NCBI GenBank assembly: GCA_025362415.1
Contig: JANYGM010000321.1
Coordinates: 1-17,105, forward strand
Length of the DNA: 17,105 nucleotides
Direction of reading: 5' to 3'
DNA from: a bacterium
GTDB lineage: Bacteria; Bacteroidota; Bacteroidia; Cytophagales; Thermonemataceae
Shown: one piece after another, positions 7,685-14,651 of the stretch
Layout: each line of letters starts with the position of its first letter
Position numbering within the stretch: the stretch's first letter is position 1
Position numbers and translations under genes: made by a program
The notes under the pieces: generated by a model
Databases searched by the model: none
Told to the model about the DNA's origin: nothing
The model's input: the letters and a program-made list of their open reading frames with translations, nothing else

Positions 7685-8119
7685 ATGCAAGTAAAAATTA
7701 TCAATAAATCAAAGCATAGTTTGCCACATTATGCCACTTTGGGCGCATCTGGTATGGATTTGCGTGCCAATATCTCTGAAAATATCACTTTGAACCCCTT
7801 AGAAAGGTTTTTAGTGCCAACAGGGATTTTCATTCAACTTCCAGAAGGTTATGAAGGGCAAATCAGACCTCGTAGTGGGCTTTCTATCAAAAAAGGCATT
7901 ACTTTAATCAATTCTGTTGGTACAATAGACTCGGATTATATAGGCGAAATCAAGTTAGGAATGATAAATTTATCTAATGAAGATTTTGTTATAGAAGACG
8001 GTGAACGCCTTGCACAGCTCATAGTGGCACAATATACAAAAGTTGAATGGTTGGAAGTAGCCGTTTTAGACGAAACAGCACGAGGAGAAAATGGCTTTGG
8101 AAGTACAGGAGAAAAATAG
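7685..8119 (+). CDS. dut: dUTP diphosphatase (dUTPase)
   Basis: Hydrolyses dUTP to dUMP and pyrophosphate, keeping uracil out of DNA and supplying dUMP for dTMP synthesis. It acts as a trimer in the cytoplasm. All five motifs of trimeric dUTPases are present: I GASGMDLRA (20-28), II PRSGLSIKKG (62-71), III GTIDSDYIGEIKLGM (79-93) with the catalytic Asp82 and stacking Tyr85, IV GERLAQLIV (106-114), and V RGENGFGSTG (133-142). Motif V has GEN where many homologues have GxGG. The 144-aa length is standard. A long repeat region follows the stop. Confidence 0.97.
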   Translation: MQVKIINKSKHSLPHYATLGASGMDLRANISENITLNPLERFLVPTGIFIQLPEGYEGQIRPRSGLSIKKGITLINSVGTIDSDYIGEIKLGMINLSNEDFVIEDGERLAQLIVAQYTKVEWLEVAVLDETARGENGFGSTGEK

Positions 8120-8466
8120 TGAAATAGTGTGTAGTGAAATAGTGAAGTAGTGTGTAGTGAAATAGTGTGTAGTGGAAATACAATTAGATAACAACATTAA
8201 CAAATATACTTACGGAACGTGGTAAAAATGTATTTCACTACACACTATTTTACTACTCACGTTGTTTTTTTCGTAATCCTTGATAAACCAAAGGGCTATA
8301 AAAACAATCATACTGTTATAAATATCTCGCTCCGCTGGAGCGGAATACAAAATACACTTAATTTTCTATAAATATACTGCCCTGCTGGGGCTGAATACAA
8401 TTTATCAATGTCGTTATCTAACTATTTCACTACACACTATTTTACTACTCACTATTTCACTAAAAA
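8117..8466. repeat. Repeat-only gap after dut: heptamer arrays in inverted orientation around REP-like hairpins
   Basis: No gene is visible between dut (8119) and the lipoprotein start at 8515. The left part (8117-8176) is an array of TAGTGTG and TAGTGAAA-type units. The right part (8423-8466) carries the complement, so the two form imperfect inverted arms. Both arms continue inward into related sequence, TTAGATAACAACATT (8184-8198) and the complement of TTAGATAACGACATT (8407-8421). A middle stretch (8231-8260) repeats 8423-8452 exactly over 30 bp. ATAGTGTGTAGTGAAATA (8124-8141) is perfectly complementary to 8231-8248. Two REP-like hairpins lie at 8317-8403. Confidence 0.85.
8317..8403 (+). 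repeat. Two tandem REP-like hairpin units
   Basis: Two units start 50 bp apart, each opening with TATAAATAT. Unit A has stem CGCTCC-GCT-GGAGCG (8328-8342) followed by GAATACA (8343-8349). Unit B has GCCC and GGGC around a short loop (8379-8391), followed by GAATACA (8393-8399). Related units occur at 12806-12886 and 13365-13397. Confidence 0.8.
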
Positions 8467-8514
8467 CTGGCACGTACTTTGTGGTTTTTCAGAAACATTT
8501 TAAATATTATCTTT

Positions 8515-9114
8515 ATGATAGATAAAAAAATATCTATAAAAATTTCCCTAATGCTATTTTTTGTAGTGTGGGGCGCATTTTCGTGCATCAAAAAACCAAA
8601 TTTCTCTGTTATCCCTGAAATTTTCCCTGATTATGTTATCAATAAAGCAACTATCAACCCAACAACGGGGCGTGTGATAGAAGATAGCCTTTTTATTTCT
8701 ATCAAATACCAAGATGGTGATGGTGATATTGGGCTTACGGCAGCTGATACTTTGCCACCTTTTGGCATTTTTGAGGGAAATAGCCCTGCAAATCCTCGTA
8801 ACAAATTTTATTGGAATTATCATTGTCAGATGCAGACCAAGATAAATGGCGTTTTCGTGGATTTTATTTTACCAGGTGGGCAAAATCTTAATGGTAGAAT
8901 TTCGCCATTGTTGGAAGGAATAGCCACAAGTCCTATTGAAGGTAGTATTTTGTATATTCCTACGGCTGTGCCAAGTGATATTTTTTATGATGTTATCAAC
9001 CAAACTACACGCTACAATGTGGAAACACGCTTTAAAATTTTTATTTATGATAAAGCACTTCACCAAAGCAACGAAATAGTAACGGAAAGCGTAATTTTAA
9101 ATAAAAGATTTTAA
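8515..9114 (+). CDS. Hypothetical lipoprotein with DGDGD motif (199 aa)
   Basis: The signal peptide starts MIDKKISIKISLMLFF and ends at a lipobox-like AFSC with C24, so it is predicted to be an exported lipoprotein. The mature protein begins with basic residues (IKKPN), then a beta-rich region including SIKYQDGDGDIGL (about 61-73), an acidic loop like those that bind calcium. FPDYVINKATINPTTGRVIED precedes it. No named family recognised. The ATG at 8515 is chosen because it gives a clean signal peptide; an in-frame TTG at 8479 would add 12 residues. The PD-(D/E)XK-like gene follows after 15 bp, so the two may be co-transcribed, although their predicted locations differ. Confidence 0.75.
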   Translation: MIDKKISIKISLMLFFVVWGAFSCIKKPNFSVIPEIFPDYVINKATINPTTGRVIEDSLFISIKYQDGDGDIGLTAADTLPPFGIFEGNSPANPRNKFYWNYHCQMQTKINGVFVDFILPGGQNLNGRISPLLEGIATSPIEGSILYIPTAVPSDIFYDVINQTTRYNVETRFKIFIYDKALHQSNEIVTESVILNKRF

Positions 9115-9129
9115 AAAAATATTATAATT

Positions 9130-9732
9130 ATGGCATTTACAGACTATAAAAACTTAACTATTTTGAAGGCAAAACACCCTCAAATTATAGTAAAATCAGG
9201 TGATTTTATACCAGATTTGCCAGAGATAGTATTGGAAGTTTCTTTGCAAAAAGAAATTGACATCAATATTAAAACCTACCGTAGTAATGAATTTTTTGCT
9301 TGTGAAAATCTTGTTTCACCAGTTTTGCGCTATGCGTGGCGTAATTATTTGACGGAAATGAATATGTGGACACATCAAACTATTAAATATGATGATGATT
9401 TATGTGGTGTCCCTGATTTTATGTTTACCCATCTTGACCAAGAACAATATCAAATTCTTTCTTATCCAATTATTACAACTGTAGAAGCAAAAGCAGATAA
9501 TTTTGTAGAAGGTTGGGCGCAATGTATAGCGCAAATGCTTGCTTGTCAGAAACTTAATACAAAACCTAATGTTATTATTTTGGGGATTGTTACGACAGGG
9601 AAAATATGGGAATTTGCCAAATTAGAAGGTGATATAGTTGCTATTCATAATTTTTCTTATACAATCAATGATTTGCCAAAACTAATTAGCGTTTTGGATT
9701 ATTTGCTGGGAGAAGCAAAAAAACAACTTTAA
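9130..9732 (+). CDS. PD-(D/E)XK nuclease-like protein (200 aa)
   Basis: A cytoplasmic protein with no signal peptide. The arrangement GVPDF (93-97), then a beta hairpin, then TTVEAKAD (116-123) gives D96, E119 and K121, the classical PD-(D/E)XK catalytic set. A helix with glutamines follows (GWAQCIAQMLACQ, 128-140), like the motif after the core in RecB-type nucleases. VIILGIVTTGKIWEFAKL (148-165) is a plausible later core strand pair. No DNA-binding or methylase domain and no partner methyltransferase is nearby, so it is an orphan nuclease-fold protein. The fold is inferred from motifs only. It could be an inactive or regulatory member. Confidence 0.65.
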   Translation: MAFTDYKNLTILKAKHPQIIVKSGDFIPDLPEIVLEVSLQKEIDINIKTYRSNEFFACENLVSPVLRYAWRNYLTEMNMWTHQTIKYDDDLCGVPDFMFTHLDQEQYQILSYPIITTVEAKADNFVEGWAQCIAQMLACQKLNTKPNVIILGIVTTGKIWEFAKLEGDIVAIHNFSYTINDLPKLISVLDYLLGEAKKQL

Positions 9733-9756
9733 AATATAAAAAATAAATATTTCCTG

Positions 9757-9859
9757 TGTTGTCAGGTGTTTCCACCTGACAACAAAAGTGCTTTTAGGCA
9801 TTCATTTTTAGGGAAAATATAAAAGTGCATTATTGAAGTCAGGATAAACGCCTAACTTC
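9757..9859. repeat. Two-palindrome repeat element (copy 1)
   Basis: A perfect 12-bp stem (TGTT + GTCAGGTG, 9757-9768, with its complement at 9773-9784) closes a TTTC loop. After a spacer of about 50 bp, with AAAAGTGC occurring at 9785 and again at 9821, comes a degenerate second palindrome at 9835-9859 (GAAGT/ACTTC and AGG/CCT pairs). The same order of parts occurs inverted at 16892-17019. It may also terminate transcription of the gene ending at 9732. Confidence 0.85.
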
Positions 9860-9897
9860 GCAAAAACTTAAAAACATCAAAAACATCAAATTTAAAA

Positions 9898-10515
9898 ATG
9901 CAATCTATCAAAAGAATATCCATAAGTATGATTTTATGTATTTTTGCATTTACATCAAACGCACAAAACATAAAATTCCCTGCTTTGAAAGCGCAAATTG
10001 ATAGCTTGGCTTTTATAGACCAAAAAGTACAAGAAGATACAAGAAAAGCAAATACGGAAGATAAATCAAATCTTGAAAAAGTACAAAAAGAAACTTTTAT
10101 TAGACACACTAAAATACTTAAAAATATTCTCAAAAAATATGGTTTTCCTAATTTTGATATGGTAGGAGAAAAAGGCTCTTCTAATTATTGGCTTTGTGTG
10201 CAACATTGCGACCACGACCCGAAATTTCAAAATGAAGTATTGATTTTGATGAAAAAACAACTCAAAAAGAAAAAAGCAAACGCTAGAAATTATGCTTATT
10301 TGAGAGACAGAGTAAATATAAATACTGGAAAGAAACAAATTTATGGCACGCAAGTAAGTTATGATATGAGTAATGGACAACCAAAACCAATTATAAAAAA
10401 CCTTAGAAACCCTAAAACAGTCAATAAAAGACGTGCAGAAATGGGGCTAGAATCAATAGAAGATTACCTAAAAATGATAGTTGATTTTCAGCAACAAAAT
10501 ATGCAAAAAAGATAA
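9898..10515 (+). CDS. DUF6624-like secreted protein (205 aa)
   Basis: It has a classic signal peptide (MQSIKRISISMILCIFAFTSNA) cleaved before or near Q23, so it is periplasmic or secreted. The mature part is helical and lysine-rich. Conserved-looking blocks are WLCVQHCDHDPKFQ (98-111), NYAYLRDRVNINTGKKQIYGTQ (131-152, written here only as positions plus key residues Y132, D137, R138, K145, Y149, G150) and a C-terminal NKRRAEMGL. This is the pattern I associate with uncharacterised DUF6624 proteins of Bacteroidota. The histidines and aspartates near 103-107 could be a metal or catalytic site (speculative). It ends 13 bp before the TPR lipoprotein gene, so they are probably one operon. Confidence 0.75.
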   Translation: MQSIKRISISMILCIFAFTSNAQNIKFPALKAQIDSLAFIDQKVQEDTRKANTEDKSNLEKVQKETFIRHTKILKNILKKYGFPNFDMVGEKGSSNYWLCVQHCDHDPKFQNEVLILMKKQLKKKKANARNYAYLRDRVNINTGKKQIYGTQVSYDMSNGQPKPIIKNLRNPKTVNKRRAEMGLESIEDYLKMIVDFQQQNMQKR

Positions 10516-10528
10516 AAATTAAAAAATT

Positions 10529-12679
10529 ATGTTAAAAAACTTTGTTTTATCACTTTTGATAGTGTTTTTGAGTGGTTGTTCCACCAAAGTCTATCAAAAT
10601 ACAACGGCACAATATAATGGCTATTTCTTAGCAAAAGAGAAAATGAAAGAAGCTGAAAAAAAGCTCTTTGATGCCCGTAAAGATGATTTTAATAAAATTT
10701 TGCACGTTTTTATTCCTACTGATACCAATCAGCAGAAAGGAATGAGCAAAGATTTTGATTTAACCATCAAACACGCTGCTTTTGCCATAGAACGCCACCC
10801 AAATAGCAAATGGATAGATGATGCTTATTTGCTTGTGGGCAAATCTAGGCTTTATTTGCGTGATTTTGCTAATGCCACAAGTACGTTCAAATACCTTAAT
10901 GTGAAGTTTACGGAGCAAGCAACACGTCAGCAAGCTCTGATGACGTTGATGTTTTTGTATGCAGAACGCAATGAATTTGCACAAGCAGAAGAAGTCAAAA
11001 ATCTTCTTAAAAAGAAAAAAATTGAAAAATCAAATTATGATGATTTTTATCTTATTCAGGCGCATTTGTACCGTGAAAAAAAGGATTTGGAGCGCACTCG
11101 CAAAAGCCTAGAACTTGCTATACCTCGTATGAAAAGGAGTGAGCAAAAAGGACGTATTTATTTTCTTTTGGGGCAAATCTACCAGCAACAAGAAAAACCT
11201 GCTGATGCGTACAAAAATTTCAAAAAAGTGCTTAAATATAATCCAAACTATGAATTACGTATGCAGGCAGAGCTTGCAATACTACAAAATAGTCCAGAAA
11301 ACCGTTCTGAAAAAAGTATTGAAAGAAAACTAAAAAGAACACTTAATGACGAGAAAAATATTGAATATCAAGATATTATCTACAATAAACTTGCTGATTT
11401 TGAATTAAAAAGAAAAAAGACAAATGATGCCGTAGAATACCTACTTTTGGGTGCAGAAGTAAGCAAAGATGCTAATAGAAAATCTTATCTGTTTTTGCGT
11501 ATTGCAGAACTAAATTATGAGAAATTGCGCAAATATGCCATTGCAAAATCTTATTATGATTCTACAATGATTGGGTTGCCAAAATCAGAGGAACGCTACG
11601 AGAAAATAGCTAAAAGAACACAAAATCTTAAGGAATTTGTCACGCATATTACCGTTTTTGAGAGTGAAGATAGTTTGCAACGTCTTGCACAAATGCCTGA
11701 AAATGATAGAGATAAGTATTTGACAGATGCTATTACCAAAGATGTAAAAACTTCTTTTGCAAAAGAAAAAAAGCGCAAAGAGCGTATAAGAAAGCGTGAG
11801 AATGCTGTTCCTGCTGACGGTGGAACACTTGCAAGTGCTACACAAAGTTTAGCAGCTTTTTATTTTGATAATATCCAAACGGTAAACAAAGGGAAGTCTG
11901 ATTTTATCAAAAAATGGGGCAACAGACCACTTGTAGATGGTTGGCGTTTGCAATCTCGTGTGGCACTCGTAAACCCTGCAGAATATGCACAACAAACACC
12001 GCTCAAAAATATTCAGCCAAAAGAAACATCAGAAAATGACCTTATCAATGAAAAAGTAGAGAAAATAAAGAAAGATTTGATAGGTAAATTACCCAAAACA
12101 ACAGAAGAAAAAAGTACCTCTTTGGCACGTTTGGAGGTGGCTATGTATGCGTTAGGCAAAATTTATAATTTCCAGCTAGACGAGTACAAAGAAGCTGAAA
12201 TAATGTATAAGAAGTATTTGGAGAGGTTTTATACCGCAAGAAATGCACCAGAAGTGCTTTATTTGCTTGCTATGCTTTACAAAAACCAGAAAAATGAAAC
12301 TGCTATGAATGAGCAAGTTACAAAACTTAACAGAGATTTTCCTAATTCTAATTTTACTAAAATTTGGGGAAATCCTAATTATATGAGTGAGCAAGAAACA
12401 CGCAATAAGACCATTCACGCTATATATGAGCAAGCACACACGCACTACCGCTTTAAGGAGTACCCACAAGCACAAGCTAAAATTTGTGAATTAGTAGAAA
12501 AATACGCTGACAATGATATTTCTGACAAAATTATGTTTATGGAAACACTTTGCGCTGGCAAATTGCAACACAAAGACATCTATAAAATGGAATTGGAGCG
12601 TTTTGTGCGTACTTTTCAGCGTGGACAACTCGCTGATGTAGCAAAGCAAATCTTAGCAGAAATTAGTAAGAAGAAGTAG
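10529..12679 (+). CDS. porW: TPR lipoprotein resembling PorW/SprE (type IX secretion, gliding)
   Basis: A 716-aa lipoprotein: signal peptide MLKNFVLSLLIVF, lipobox LSGC, lipidated C17, then STKVYQNTTAQYNGYFLAKEK (key residues C17-S-T-K and YNGYF near 30). TPR-like helices are visible at about 83-125 (AIERHPNSKWIDDAYLLVGK), 207-246 (YFLLGQIYQQQEKPADAYKNF) and 574-617 (VLYLLAMLYKN). FPNSNFTKIWGNPNY ends the last block and resembles the SprE/PorW C-terminal region. A charged Lys/Arg-rich stretch lies near 410-430. Known PorW/SprE proteins are periplasm-facing lipoproteins needed for type IX secretion and gliding. That role here rests on this resemblance and was not verified by search. Confidence 0.65.
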   Translation: MLKNFVLSLLIVFLSGCSTKVYQNTTAQYNGYFLAKEKMKEAEKKLFDARKDDFNKILHVFIPTDTNQQKGMSKDFDLTIKHAAFAIERHPNSKWIDDAYLLVGKSRLYLRDFANATSTFKYLNVKFTEQATRQQALMTLMFLYAERNEFAQAEEVKNLLKKKKIEKSNYDDFYLIQAHLYREKKDLERTRKSLELAIPRMKRSEQKGRIYFLLGQIYQQQEKPADAYKNFKKVLKYNPNYELRMQAELAILQNSPENRSEKSIERKLKRTLNDEKNIEYQDIIYNKLADFELKRKKTNDAVEYLLLGAEVSKDANRKSYLFLRIAELNYEKLRKYAIAKSYYDSTMIGLPKSEERYEKIAKRTQNLKEFVTHITVFESEDSLQRLAQMPENDRDKYLTDAITKDVKTSFAKEKKRKERIRKRENAVPADGGTLASATQSLAAFYFDNIQTVNKGKSDFIKKWGNRPLVDGWRLQSRVALVNPAEYAQQTPLKNIQPKETSENDLINEKVEKIKKDLIGKLPKTTEEKSTSLARLEVAMYALGKIYNFQLDEYKEAEIMYKKYLERFYTARNAPEVLYLLAMLYKNQKNETAMNEQVTKLNRDFPNSNFTKIWGNPNYMSEQETRNKTIHAIYEQAHTHYRFKEYPQAQAKICELVEKYADNDISDKIMFMETLCAGKLQHKDIYKMELERFVRTFQRGQLADVAKQILAEISKKK

Positions 12680-12696
12680 TAGAAAAGTAATTTCTA

Positions 12697-12717
12697 AATC
12701 CCAAAGGGACTTTAAAG
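12697..12717 (+). repeat. Post-stop motif CCCAAAGGGACTTTAA
   Basis: The sequence lies 18 bp after the porW-like stop and matches 15618-15635 after rpsD, where it is CCCCAAAGGGGACTTTAA. The CCC/GGG ends can form a tiny stem over AAA. It is probably a dispersed intergenic repeat. Confidence 0.55.
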
Positions 12718-12724
12718 ACAAATC

Positions 12725-12773
12725 ATAATCAAAAACAGCCTTTCCAAAGTTTGGAAAGGCTGTTTTTGATTAT
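12725..12773. terminator. Perfect 24-bp hairpin terminator after the porW-like gene
   Basis: The arms 12725-12748 and 12750-12773 are perfectly complementary over 24 bp around a single G. The effective loop is AAAGTTT. The stem contains AACAGCCTTTCC and ends in A/T runs, giving TTTTT on the plus strand and the same on the minus strand, so it could terminate in both directions. Confidence 0.9.
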
Positions 12774-12805
12774 ATATTGTGAATGGAAAGGATTTCGGAA
12801 AATAA

Positions 12806-12886
12806 ATTTTGTATTCGTTCCAGCGGAACGAAATATTTATAAAACTAGCACTTGCTAGTACAACTCCGCTGGAGCTGAATACATTT
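12806..12886. repeat. REP-like hairpin units C (minus) and D (plus)
   Basis: Unit C, read on the minus strand, has TTCGTTCC-GCT-GGAACGAA (12814-12832) followed by GAATACA (complement at 12810-12816). Unit D has CTCC-GCT-GGAG (12864-12874) followed by GAATACA (12877-12883). Between them is an extra hairpin, ACTAGCA-CT-TGCTAGT (12844-12859). A fifth unit with TCC-GCT-GGA and CAATACA lies at 13365-13397. Confidence 0.8.
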
Positions 12887-12999
12887 TTTGACCTGTTTTC
12901 CTATAAATTAGCTAACGACATTGATAAATTGTATTTTGAAATTTGTAGCCACTTGATTTATCAAGTGGCGTTTTGGCACAAAACAAATGAGGTAGTACA

Positions 13000-13251
13000 A
13001 TTACTTAGTAATACATTGCAAATAACTTCCTAGTTCGTTTCTTTTTAACACTAAGTTCATTAAGAAATACACACTAAGCAGGCACTAAGAAATACAAAAT
13101 TAGGATTTTATTTACAACTCATTACTTAGTAATACATTGCAAATAACTTCCTAGTTAGTTTCTTTTTAACACTAAGTTCATTAAGAAATACACACTAAGA
13201 AGGCACTAAGAAATACAAAATTAGAATTTTATTTACAATTCATTACTTAGT
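13000..13251 (+). repeat. 121-bp tandem duplication
   Basis: Two copies, 13000-13120 and 13121-13241, differ at about four positions. The first 10 bp of a third copy (ATTACTTAGT-like) starts at 13242. The unit contains smaller words based on CACTAAG and AAGAAATAC. The near-identity suggests a recent duplication. Confidence 0.9.
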
Positions 13252-13433
13252 GCAAAAATACCTTCTAGTGCATTTTGTTTTCTACCATTTGTTTTGTCCC
13301 AAAACAGCGTTCTGATAAATCAAACGCCTACATAAAGTTTACAAATTAACAATGTCGTTATCTAAATATACCAGTCCGCTGGATTTCAATACATTTTCCG
13401 AAATCCAAGCCGTTCACAGTATAATCAAATTTC

Positions 13434-13475
13434 AAAAAATATTATCACAAAATATTGTGGATAATATTTTTTTTT
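13434..13475 (+). terminator. Hairpin with T run overlapping the rpmJ promoter
   Basis: The left arm AAAAAATATTATC-ACAA (13434-13450) pairs with TTGT-GGATAATATTTTT (13455-13472) with one bulged G, and a run of Ts follows to 13475. It has the form of an intrinsic terminator. Its right arm also contains the TTG of the downstream promoter. Confidence 0.65.
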
Positions 13476-13485
13476 GTATCTTTGC
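13455..13485 (+). promoter_or_regulatory. Promoter of the rpmJ-rpsM ribosomal cluster
   Basis: TTG (13455-13457) is followed after 19 bp by TATCTTTGC (13477-13485), a full match to the Bacteroidota TTTG-N19-21-TAnnTTTG pattern. It implies a leader of about 45 nt before rpmJ. Confidence 0.75.
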
Positions 13486-13538
13486 ACTCTTTATGGGCAA
13501 TCACGCTCTAATTGTAAGATTTTCAATAAAATACAACT

Positions 13539-13655
13539 ATGAAAGTACGTTCATCAGTAAAAAAACGTAGTGCCGACTGCAAAATAATCCGTCGCAAAGG
13601 CAAAATTTACGTTATCAACAAAAAAAATCCAAAGTATAAACAACGACAAGGATAA
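13539..13655 (+). CDS. rpmJ: 50S ribosomal protein L36
   Basis: A 38-aa basic protein starting MKVRSSVKKR and ending NPKYKQRQG, the characteristic L36 sequence. Only one cysteine (C14) remains, so this is the zinc-free form usual in Bacteroidota rather than the CxxC...CxxxxH form. It is a component of the large subunit near the peptidyl transferase region. The ATG at 13539 follows an A/T-rich leader. rpsM starts 2 bp after the stop. In many bacteria infA, map and secY precede rpmJ; here they are absent and the gene follows its own promoter. Confidence 0.95.
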   Translation: MKVRSSVKKRSADCKIIRRKGKIYVINKKNPKYKQRQG

Positions 13656-13657
13656 TT

Positions 13658-14035
13658 ATGGCTAGAATTGCTGGGGTAGATATCCCAAAAAACAAACGTA
13701 GCGAAATAGCCTTGACCTATATCTATGGTATTGGTCGTAGTGCATCACGCAAAATCCTGGAAAAAGCAGGTATTTCTTTTGACAAAAAAGTGTCAGAGTG
13801 GAAAGATGAAGAAGCTATTGCAGTTCGTAACATCATTAGCACTGATTTTACTGTAGAAGGACCTTTAAAGTCTGAAGTACAGCTAAACATCAAACGCTTG
13901 ATGGATATTGGTTGCTACCGTGGTCTGCGCCACAGAAAAGGGCTTCCAGTACGTGGACAAAGTACGAAAAATAACACTCGTACACGTAAAGGCAAGCGCA
14001 AAACGGTTGCTAACAAGAAAAAAGTAACGAAATAA
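13658..14035 (+). CDS. rpsM: 30S ribosomal protein S13
   Basis: The 125-aa protein has the S13 hallmarks: MARIAGVDIPKNKR at the start, the YIYGIGRSASRKIL helix-hairpin region (21-35), and the signature GCYRGLRHRKGLPVRGQST (about 85-103) followed by a very basic tail. S13 sits in the head of the small subunit and contacts tRNA and the large subunit. It starts 2 bp after rpmJ, with AAGG (13648-13651) upstream as a weak Shine-Dalgarno candidate, so it is translationally linked to rpmJ. The next gene, rpsK, is 182 bp away instead of adjacent. Confidence 0.97.
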   Translation: MARIAGVDIPKNKRSEIALTYIYGIGRSASRKILEKAGISFDKKVSEWKDEEAIAVRNIISTDFTVEGPLKSEVQLNIKRLMDIGCYRGLRHRKGLPVRGQSTKNNTRTRKGKRKTVANKKKVTK

Positions 14036-14040
14036 CTTTT

Positions 14041-14080
14041 AATTAGGAATTTTTAATTAGGAATTAGGAATGAATACAAG
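14041..14080 (+). repeat. Heptamer array, unit AATTAGG, then GAATACA
   Basis: Four 7-bp units (units 1, 3 and 4 are AATTAGG; unit 2 is AATTTTT) begin 5 bp after the rpsM stop. Then comes AATGAAT, overlapping GAATACA at 14072-14078. The rest of the rpsM-rpsK gap is A/T-rich with one hairpin, AATATCTT/AAGATATT (14136-14153). Confidence 0.85.
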
Positions 14081-14217
14081 GTGTAATCTTTCATTTTTTC
14101 AGATTAAATAAAAATTTCGTTTAGTTGATTTAGATAATATCTTCAAAGATATTTCTTTATCACTAAAAAAAATATTATTTCCCTTTTTATCTATTACCTC
14201 AAAAAAACATTATTCAA

Positions 14218-14613
14218 ATGGCAAAGGAAAAAAGAAAAGACAAAGCCAAAAAAAGGCTTGTCGTAGTAGAAGCATTGGGTCAAGTACACATTAAAGCTTC
14301 TTTTAACAACATCATTATTGCAATGACAAACAGCTCTGGTCAAGTGATTTCTTGGGCATCTGCAGGCAAAATGGGTTTTAGAGGTTCTAAAAAGAATACT
14401 CCTTACGCTGCGCAAGTAGCCGCTTCTGACTGTGCAAAAGTAGCACACGAATTAGGTATGATTAAGGCTGACGTTTTCGTAAAAGGTCCTGGTTCTGGAA
14501 GAGAATCAGCAATACGCACTATCCAAAACTCTGGTATTCAGGTACTTACTATCAAAGACGTAACGCCACTACCTCACAACGGATGTCGCCCTGCAAAACG
14601 CAGAAGAGTCTAA
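14218..14613 (+). CDS. rpsK: 30S ribosomal protein S11
   Basis: The 131-aa protein carries a basic N-terminus, GQVHIKASFNNIIIAMTN (21-38), WASAGKMGFRGSKKNTPYAAQ (key residues W46, G50, G53, P62) and a C-terminus GCRPAKRRRV, all typical of S11. It lies on the small-subunit platform near the mRNA exit and the 3' end of 16S rRNA. The ATG at 14218 follows an A-rich stretch without Shine-Dalgarno. It is flanked by gaps of 182 bp and 387 bp, longer than usual inside an alpha operon. Confidence 0.97.
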   Translation: MAKEKRKDKAKKRLVVVEALGQVHIKASFNNIIIAMTNSSGQVISWASAGKMGFRGSKKNTPYAAQVAASDCAKVAHELGMIKADVFVKGPGSGRESAIRTIQNSGIQVLTIKDVTPLPHNGCRPAKRRRV

Positions 14614-14616
14614 TTA

Positions 14617-14651
14617 GTTGTGAATTTTGAGTTGTGAGTTGTGAGTTATTT
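14617..14651 (+). repeat. Heptamer array, unit GTTGTGA
   Basis: Five 7-bp units directly after rpsK: units 1, 3 and 4 are GTTGTGA, unit 2 is ATTTTGA and the last is GTTATTT. It is the inverse of the array in front of lutB (2225-2259). Confidence 0.85.

Larger units (their letters stand above)
12765..13429. repeat. 665-bp imperfect palindrome (MITE-like) with nested hairpins
   Basis: The ends are inverted: TTTGATTATA (12765-12774) and its complement (13420-13429). Further exact inverted matches in consistent order are 12790-12803 with 13393-13406 (14 nt), 12913-12923 with 13350-13360 (11 nt), 12953-12963 with 13313-13323 (11 nt), and 12978-12989 with 13286-13297 (12 nt). Between these the arms align with mismatches and small indels. 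Each arm holds a small hairpin (12948-12969 and 13307-13327) with different but paired stems. The centre holds the 121-bp tandem duplication. No protein-coding content is convincing, and no transposase is present. Confidence 0.75.

Noticed and set aside
8505..8516. TATCTTTA as promoter -7 box for the lipoprotein at 8515
   Set aside because: It touches the start codon and lacks the final G of the consensus. It would require a leaderless transcript.
12809..13033. 74-codon ORF on the plus strand
   Set aside because: It translates REP-like hairpins, a palindrome arm and the start of the tandem duplication. It has no family-like features.
13000..13251. CRISPR-like array
   Set aside because: There are two adjoining near-identical copies and no unique spacers. 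The unit is too long and no cas genes are present.
12765..13429. Insertion sequence
   Set aside because: The ends are inverted, but there is no transposase ORF, intact or broken, and target-site duplication could not be established.
13352..13570. 72-codon ORF on the plus strand
   Set aside because: It runs through a repeat unit, a terminator and a promoter, and overlaps rpmJ in another frame.
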